10,757 nt of DNA from Nitrososphaerota archaeon. GTDB lineage: Archaea; Thermoproteota; Nitrososphaeria; Nitrososphaerales; UBA183. Location: contig JAFMAA010000031.1 in the NCBI GenBank assembly GCA_029785235.1, forward strand, positions 1 to 10,757. The letters run 5' to 3'. Numbering within the stretch: position 1 is the stretch's first letter; every line of letters starts with the position of its first letter. Below the pieces are notes generated by a model. The model did no database searches. It was not told the origin of the DNA and saw nothing but the letters and a program-made list of their open reading frames with translations. A program made the translations under genes and the position numbers. Positions 6,547-10,757 of the stretch are shown in pieces.

Positions 6547-8679
6547 CTATGACGTGACCTTCCTTGACATCGCCGCTTCCAGTTTCGTTATATAAATCAG
6601 GACATCCCCCGAATTGGTTGCTGTTTTCGCGAAGAGCTTTGCCCTCTCCAGCTCGCTTTCTAGAATCTCGAACTCAGCCTGCGTAATGCCTGTGCCCACG
6701 GCGTCGGGATCGATGGGGAGGACGAGGATGTCATTAATTGACGCGGACTCCTTGCCCTCGGCGCGACGGAGGAGCCTTCCGCGCCTCTGTATGAACTCTC
6801 TCGTTGACTTGGAGCTGGACACGAGGATGGCGCTGTCGCACGTGGGGATGTCGACCCCCTCGTCGAGACAGTGAATTGATAGGAGATACCCCTCGTGGTT
6901 CCCCTCAAGGTAGTTGAGGCTGCGCTGCCTTTCCTCGTCCTTCATGGTCGAATCGTATCTCATTCCAAAGGTTCCCAAATCGGAGAGCGCGAGGAGCGTC
7001 TCGTCCACATGGGCTATGTCATTGCAGTAAATCAGGCATCGGCCCAGCCCGCCCCCTTGGACTATCTCCTTCAGCGCCCTGACCTTGTTCCTCGCCCTTT
7101 TCAGGACGTTGACTCTCCTGATTAGAAGTGCCTGGACGGAGCTCGATTCTCCTTCATCAATAGAGCCCAGGCGGGCGAGCATTCTCGGGAACGGCATGCC
7201 CTTGAGTTCAGGGTGAGACTTCAGGAGCCTAGATATTTTCGATGTGATGGCCGCACTGAGGTCGGCGTAGTCCCTTCTTTCGTCCTGCTCGAGAATCGCC
7301 GGCACGACGCGGTAACGGTATTCGGAGAGGACCTTGTCCCTGAGCGCCTCCTCCAGGGAGTACTCGTAGACCACCGAGCCAAAGAACGTCATAATCCTGT
7401 CCTCGCCTTCCTCGTCCCAGAACCTTTCAGGAGTCGCGCTTAGGCCGAGCCTATATCCAAAATCATGGGACATTACATTGGAGAAATATGGTGCCCCGGC
7501 TCGGTGCACCTCGTCGGCAATCAAGCAGAGCCTGTCCGGCTGCAGCGACCCAATGAGAGAGCCGAAGTCAGGCGAGGCTGCTGTGTTGTAAGTCGCCAAG
7601 ACGAAGACCCTCTTCGAGCTTTCGTCGCCAGTTTTCACGTAGTCGACGAGCGCATGCAGGGCGTCCCGCCAGCCACCTCGGTTGGAGTCGCACTCAGACG
7701 CGACGGCCCCAGGGAAGGCCCTCTGCACCTCCTTCTTCCATTGGCCCGCCAAGAGGATGGTCGGGACTGTCACCACGACGAGTGCATTGACAGGGACGTG
7801 CTTCCTCACGGCGTTGAGAGCGACGATTGTCTTACCGGTCCCGGTGGCCATCGCGAGAATCCCTTTGAATCCGGCCTCGCTCCACCTCTTGACTGCCTCC
7901 ACTTGGTAGTCTCGCAGCTGTACCTGCCTAGGAGGAGACGTGTTCCTCTGGGGGATGACCCTGATGTCCTCGAGTCGCTCTGGCGCCAGTGAAATCAGCT
8001 TCTCCTCTATCGCCTTCGGGACTTCGATGACCCTCGTCCTCTCTGATTCGCCATTCCAGTACTTGTTCATCTTTTCCACGTCGCTCTGGAAGTAAGGGAG
8101 TTGGCTGGCCTCCCACCCTTTGTACACCTTGAACTCCTCGATGTTGTGGAGCCAGGCGTATGCAGTCTCGTTTATCGACCCGCTGAAAGATATCGAGTCG
8201 CCTTCCTCGTCGGTGAGTATTCCCACCTTCTGGTGGAATATCCCGCTATTCTCCACCTGATCGGCATCCATGGGTTGTCCGGAGTCATCGAGTGGAATCG
8301 CAATCTTGATTCTCAGTTTCCTCTTGGCTACCATCCACGCGAGCGCCTTGACGTTGTCCCGCAGAAAACCCTCGTCGAGGCCCTCAATCTCCCGCACCCC
8401 AGACTTGGCTATGATTCCCTCCGGGTCCTCGAGGCCGTCCCTGATGGCTTCGACGTCGCTCCTGCTGAGGCGGGCGCTGACGAGAAGGTCCATTTCTCCT
8501 CCTTTGACGATGAAGTTCATGATTCCTCGTGCGGCTACGGCGAAGGTCGTAGACGAGAAGAATCCTGCCAGTCGGCGATACCGCGCCGACTCGGTAAGTG
8601 CTGGGACGTAGAACTCGTTCAGTATGTCATCGGAGTCGGAGTCCCAGGCGGATTTCAGGCCGAGAGCTCTGAGGCCCAA
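6547..8679 (-). CDS. Phospholipase D-type nuclease fused to SF2 helicase (DEVH box)
   Basis: A 710-residue two-domain protein. The N-terminal third carries a phospholipase D-type half-site, HQK at 149-151 and GSINET at 167-172, suggesting a nuclease that works as a dimer, as single-HKD enzymes do. The helicase follows: a Q-motif-like RDYQVEAVKRW near 256, Walker A ATGTGKT (278-284), Walker B DEVH (389-392), SAT (414-416), then motif V DEGVDIP (606-612) and motif VI QRRGRLLRR (631-639). The arrangement is close to type III restriction and XPB/UvrB-like SF2 helicases fused to PLD domains, which are common in prokaryotic defence loci. The TTG start at 8679 follows a GTGGAG sequence and lies 25 bases after the dam stop. 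It probably tracks on DNA and cuts unmodified or invading DNA; that function is inferred from domains and neighbours. Confidence 0.9.
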   Translation of the reverse strand: MGLRALGLKSAWDSDSDDILNEFYVPALTESARYRRLAGFFSSTTFAVAARGIMNFIVKGGEMDLLVSARLSRSDVEAIRDGLEDPEGIIAKSGVREIEGLDEGFLRDNVKALAWMVAKRKLRIKIAIPLDDSGQPMDADQVENSGIFHQKVGILTDEEGDSISFSGSINETAYAWLHNIEEFKVYKGWEASQLPYFQSDVEKMNKYWNGESERTRVIEVPKAIEEKLISLAPERLEDIRVIPQRNTSPPRQVQLRDYQVEAVKRWSEAGFKGILAMATGTGKTIVALNAVRKHVPVNALVVVTVPTILLAGQWKKEVQRAFPGAVASECDSNRGGWRDALHALVDYVKTGDESSKRVFVLATYNTAASPDFGSLIGSLQPDRLCLIADEVHRAGAPYFSNVMSHDFGYRLGLSATPERFWDEEGEDRIMTFFGSVVYEYSLEEALRDKVLSEYRYRVVPAILEQDERRDYADLSAAITSKISRLLKSHPELKGMPFPRMLARLGSIDEGESSSVQALLIRRVNVLKRARNKVRALKEIVQGGGLGRCLIYCNDIAHVDETLLALSDLGTFGMRYDSTMKDEERQRSLNYLEGNHEGYLLSIHCLDEGVDIPTCDSAILVSSSKSTREFIQRRGRLLRRAEGKESASINDILVLPIDPDAVGTGITQAEFEILESELERAKLFAKTATNSGDVLIYITKLEAAMSRKVTS
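6588..6596 (-). promoter_or_regulatory. Possible internal TATA box in the operon
   Basis: On the minus strand TTTATATAA lies inside the last codons of the helicase gene. It predicts a transcript start near 6566, about 22 bases before ATG 6544. It could give extra transcription of the small protein and ATPase genes. Because it also encodes Ile-Tyr-Ile-Thr of the helicase, it may be fortuitous. Confidence 0.25.
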
Positions 8680-8704
8680 GCTCCACGGTTTTGCGGTCTG
8701 GCGA

Positions 8705-9574
8705 TTATAGGGTTTCTCCGGTTTGCGGGTCGTAGTTGAGAACGAGGAGCTCCTCCACCCTGCCCCTGCCCTTCACCTTGCCGCTCAAGACGGATTGGCT
8801 CCCGAGCTTGACCTGCTTAAAGCCGCGGTAGAGCTTCGTTATCCAATCGTCGCTGCCATCGCTGAGCAGCACGAGGGCGCCCTTCTCGTGCAGGCTACGG
8901 AACTGCTCGGAGAGCCGCTCCTGGTCGCCCATCGCGAACCCGTTCTGGTGGTACCCAGTGAACTGCCCGAAGTACGGCGGATCAAGGTACACGAAGTCCC
9001 CCCTCTCGACCCTCTCGAGGGCGCTGGTGTAATCCAGGTGTTTGATTGTGGAGCCCTTGAGGGCAGCGCTGTCGGCGACGAGCGTCGGCTTGTCGAGAAT
9101 CCTTGGACTCTTATAGACCCCCATCGGCACGTTGAACCTTCCGGCGGAGTTGACGCGGTATACGCCGTTGTAACATGTCTTATTCAGGTAGATAACCCTC
9201 GCAGCTCTCTCGACAGGATTCAGGCTTCGTGAATCCGTCTCTCTGGTGGCGTAATAGAAGGCCTTCCCCTGGGACTCGTGACGCCTCTGATAGGAGCTGA
9301 GCAGCTCGATTAGCTCCGGAAGGTCGTCGCGAACCGCACGGTAGGCCATCGTCAGGTCCTGCAGCCGGTCGGAGAGGAACGCGGTGGGGGGCTTCAGGTG
9401 GAAGAACATCGCTCCCCCACCAAGAAAGGGCTCGTGATATCGTAGGCGCTTGCCCGACGGTGGAAGGTACGGGTGAATCTTTGCGAGGAGGTGACGCTTG
9501 CCTCCTGCCCATTTCAAGAAGGGTCTTGCTTGCGTGAGATCCAGCGGGGCGAGCTCCTGCGCTTGCATCTTCAT
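8705..9574 (-). CDS. dam: Dam-like (D12-class) DNA N6-adenine methyltransferase
   Basis: A 289-residue protein of normal length for the family. Motif X is PFLKWAGGKR (18-27), the SAM-binding motif I is EPFLGGG (48-54) and the catalytic motif IV is DPPY (198-201). The segment KTCYNGVYRVNSAGRFNVP (132-150) is typical of the D12 target-recognition region. By family these enzymes transfer methyl from SAM to the N6 of adenine, often in GATC; specificity here is inferred. It is the first gene of the minus-strand operon. A TATA-like box ends about 18 bases upstream, so the transcript is probably leaderless or nearly so; ATG 9574 and ATG 9568 are both possible starts. In this context it probably marks self DNA against the helicase-nuclease and ATPase encoded behind it. 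Confidence 0.94.
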   Translation of the reverse strand: MKMQAQELAPLDLTQARPFLKWAGGKRHLLAKIHPYLPPSGKRLRYHEPFLGGGAMFFHLKPPTAFLSDRLQDLTMAYRAVRDDLPELIELLSSYQRRHESQGKAFYYATRETDSRSLNPVERAARVIYLNKTCYNGVYRVNSAGRFNVPMGVYKSPRILDKPTLVADSAALKGSTIKHLDYTSALERVERGDFVYLDPPYFGQFTGYHQNGFAMGDQERLSEQFRSLHEKGALVLLSDGSDDWITKLYRGFKQVKLGSQSVLSGKVKGRGRVEELLVLNYDPQTGETL

Positions 9575-9590
9575 CGGTATTGTGGCTCAC

Positions 9591-9604
9591 CATATTTATC
9601 TTAA
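9591..9604. promoter_or_regulatory. Shared AT-rich element driving divergent dam and vsr transcripts
   Basis: Only 52 bases separate the starts of the two divergent genes. They contain one AT-rich element that reads as a TATA-like box on both strands: ATAAATAT on the minus strand (9592-9599) and TTTATCTTAA on the plus strand (9595-9604). At the usual spacing of about 26 bases the predicted starts fall at or beside ATG 9574 and just before ATG 9627. Occupancy in one direction could exclude the other. Confidence 0.45.
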
Positions 9605-9626
9605 GCAGGTCTTGCGAGCCGCTACG

Positions 9627-10130
9627 ATGGCAAGACCTAGACAGGTCAGAATACCTCCACCGACTTCCACCGCTGTACACAATGTGATGGCGGCCAACAG
9701 AGGGACTAACACTGGTCCCGAGGGCGTGCTCCGCAGGTCCCTGAAGAGTATCCTGGTAGGAGGATACCGTCTGAACCATGGGATAGCCGGCGTAAGGGTA
9801 GATTTGGCCTTCCCGTCGAAGCGGGTTGCCGTGCTGGTAAACGGGTGCTTCTGGCACCACTGCCCCGCATGCAATCTTCCTCTGCCGAAGAGCCACACAG
9901 CATACTGGAAGGCGAAGTTCGAAAGGAACGCCGAGCGGGACAAGCTTAACAGGGCAGAGCTCGAGGCGGCGGGCTGGTCGGTTATTGTCATCTGGGAGCA
10001 CGAGCTCGAAGCAGCCCCCGCCGATTGTGCTCGACGAGTCAAGGCCGCTCTCGGCGTACTTCGACGCCCTGGTGTTGTCAGAGGCAGGGTACAAGGTCGA
10101 GTTCTCGAACCGGGGGAAGAAGCCGCATGA
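9627..10130 (+). CDS. vsr: Vsr-like mismatch endonuclease
   Basis: A 167-residue protein with the order of blocks of very-short-patch-repair endonucleases. These are an N-terminal NTGPEGVLRRSL block (28-39), the VDLAFPSKRVAVLVNGCFWH core (58-77; the Asp at 59 matches the catalytic Asp of Vsr) and HCPAC (78-82) in the zinc region. RDKLNRAELEAAGW and IWEHEL (122-127) follow. In E. coli Vsr the last motif is WECxL with a zinc-binding Cys; here His takes that place. Vsr nicks 5' of T in T:G mismatches that arise from 5-methylcytosine deamination, yet no cytosine-5 methyltransferase is in the window. An alternative is a Vsr-fold restriction nuclease. ATG 9627 follows the shared promoter closely; the frame is open further upstream but overlaps dam. 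The last approximately 35 codons overlap another coding frame. Confidence 0.85.
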   Translation: MARPRQVRIPPPTSTAVHNVMAANRGTNTGPEGVLRRSLKSILVGGYRLNHGIAGVRVDLAFPSKRVAVLVNGCFWHHCPACNLPLPKSHTAYWKAKFERNAERDKLNRAELEAAGWSVIVIWEHELEAAPADCARRVKAALGVLRRPGVVRGRVQGRVLEPGEEAA

Positions 10131-10757
10131 CAACCCCGCCCCTGCCAATCCCGATAAGGAGGACATGCCCTGCATACTGTCCCCGCTGAACGGATGTCCC
10201 AACAGGACCTCGAGGACGGACGGGTTATGCCGTAATCATGCCCCGAAGGAAGAGGAGTCGAGACCTAAAGTCGTCAGGAGGCATTGGGCAGACTGGATTG
10301 GTAGGATAATACCGCCGGGCATGAGCAGGGAGCAGTGCCTGACCTGGGCCCCTGCCCACGTAACGACCATCGAGAAGCTCATCGAATGGATGGAAGCTGA
10401 CAGGAAGGCCCGGGAGGCAGCGCTCGAAGGGTTCGTCACGGACCTCATGGGGTCTCTCAAAGGGAAGGTCCCGGACTCGACGACGATGCAGAGGGACCTC
10501 GAAGACCCGAAATCCCACGGCGCCATGGCGTCAGACATCGTAAAGCGGACGAAGAAGATGGTTAACGCCCATTTCCCCGTGGCGAGATACAAGGGAGAGG
10601 TCGCGGAGAAGCCATGGAAGTACAACAAGGTCAAGATGGAGAAGATTCCTGTGCGCGCCCTCGGAGCCTTACTCGTGCTTGGGGTGGCCTCGGAGGAAGC
10701 GAACAGAGGAGACTTGTGGGCGTACACCAAGATGGGCAGACCTTCCGCGTCCAGCCG
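10027..10757 (+). CDS. Unrecognised protein with Cys/His cluster, 3' end outside window
   Basis: This frame is open from well inside vsr to the window edge, about 243 codons from GTG 10027. Strong codon bias (G or C in the third position) and sensible peptide sequence begin at about that point, for example LSAYFDALVLSEAGYKVEF. A Cys/His group follows (residues 49-71: CILSPLNGC, then LCRNH) and may bind zinc. The rest is soluble, charged and mostly helical, with HWADWIGRIIPPGMS and WMEADRKAREAALEGF as distinctive stretches. Alternative starts are GTG 10072 and ATG 10165; the last has AAGGAGG only 2 bases before it. No family is recognised. Overlap with vsr implies co-transcription and perhaps a joint role in the defence island. 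Confidence 0.6.
   Translation, partial: MLDESRPLSAYFDALVLSEAGYKVEFSNRGKKPHDNPAPANPDKEDMPCILSPLNGCPNRTSRTDGLCRNHAPKEEESRPKVVRRHWADWIGRIIPPGMSREQCLTWAPAHVTTIEKLIEWMEADRKAREAALEGFVTDLMGSLKGKVPDSTTMQRDLEDPKSHGAMASDIVKRTKKMVNAHFPVARYKGEVAEKPWKYNKVKMEKIPVRALGALLVLGVASEEANRGDLWAYTKMGRPSASS

Noticed and set aside
7465..7992. 175-codon plus-strand frame opposite the helicase core
   Set aside because: Shadow of the conserved helicase motifs on the other strand.
8101..8739. 212-codon plus-strand frame opposite the helicase N-terminus
   Set aside because: It is antisense to the PLD domain and has no recognisable motif; long shadow frames are expected in GC-rich sequence.
9180..10202. 340-codon minus-strand frame antisense to vsr and the dam N-terminus
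   Set aside because: Composition is odd (Ser, Gly, Pro and Arg rich), no motif is visible, and it lies opposite two genes with clear family motifs.
1..10757. CRISPR array, insertion sequence or att site
   Set aside because: No regularly spaced repeats, transposase motifs or paired terminal repeats were found by eye.

Overview
The window looks archaeal. AT-rich TATA-like boxes sit about 25 bases upstream of predicted transcript starts, several genes are leaderless or nearly so, and TTG start codons are common. The lineage cannot be fixed from this sequence; an uncultured, moderately GC-rich archaeon is the best description. No tRNA, rRNA, CRISPR array or insertion sequence was seen.

Left part (1-3166): the 5' part of an ETHE1-like metallo-beta-lactamase gene on the minus strand, then on the plus strand a solitary DNA methyltransferase with an HPPY catalytic motif. 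Next comes a gene-poor stretch that holds a TATA box followed by a chain of strong hairpins, a candidate structured RNA. After it lies a CARF-like domain plus winged-helix sensor/regulator, an in-frame open tail, and a terminator-like hairpin between convergent genes.

Centre (3166-9574, minus strand): one tightly packed operon read right to left. It encodes a Dam-like N6-adenine methyltransferase, a fused phospholipase-D-nuclease/SF2 helicase, a small helical protein, a DndD-type ABC/SMC-like ATPase, a protein resembling Dnd-system-associated protein 4, and a zinc-ribbon protein. Four of the starts are TTG, and gaps are mostly 2-26 bases or a 4-base overlap. This has the architecture of a DNA modification and defence system with the Dnd-type ATPase module. 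No sulfur-transfer genes (dndA, dndC) are in the window, so methylation by Dam may supply the self mark; that last point is inference. Two of its genes need a -1 frame change to read as intact proteins.

Right part (9575-10757): a 52-base AT-rich bidirectional promoter region separates the operon from a divergent plus-strand unit. That unit holds a Vsr-like endonuclease gene overlapped by an unrecognised gene that runs off the window edge. The whole stretch from the HPPY methyltransferase to the right edge reads as a defence or modification island.
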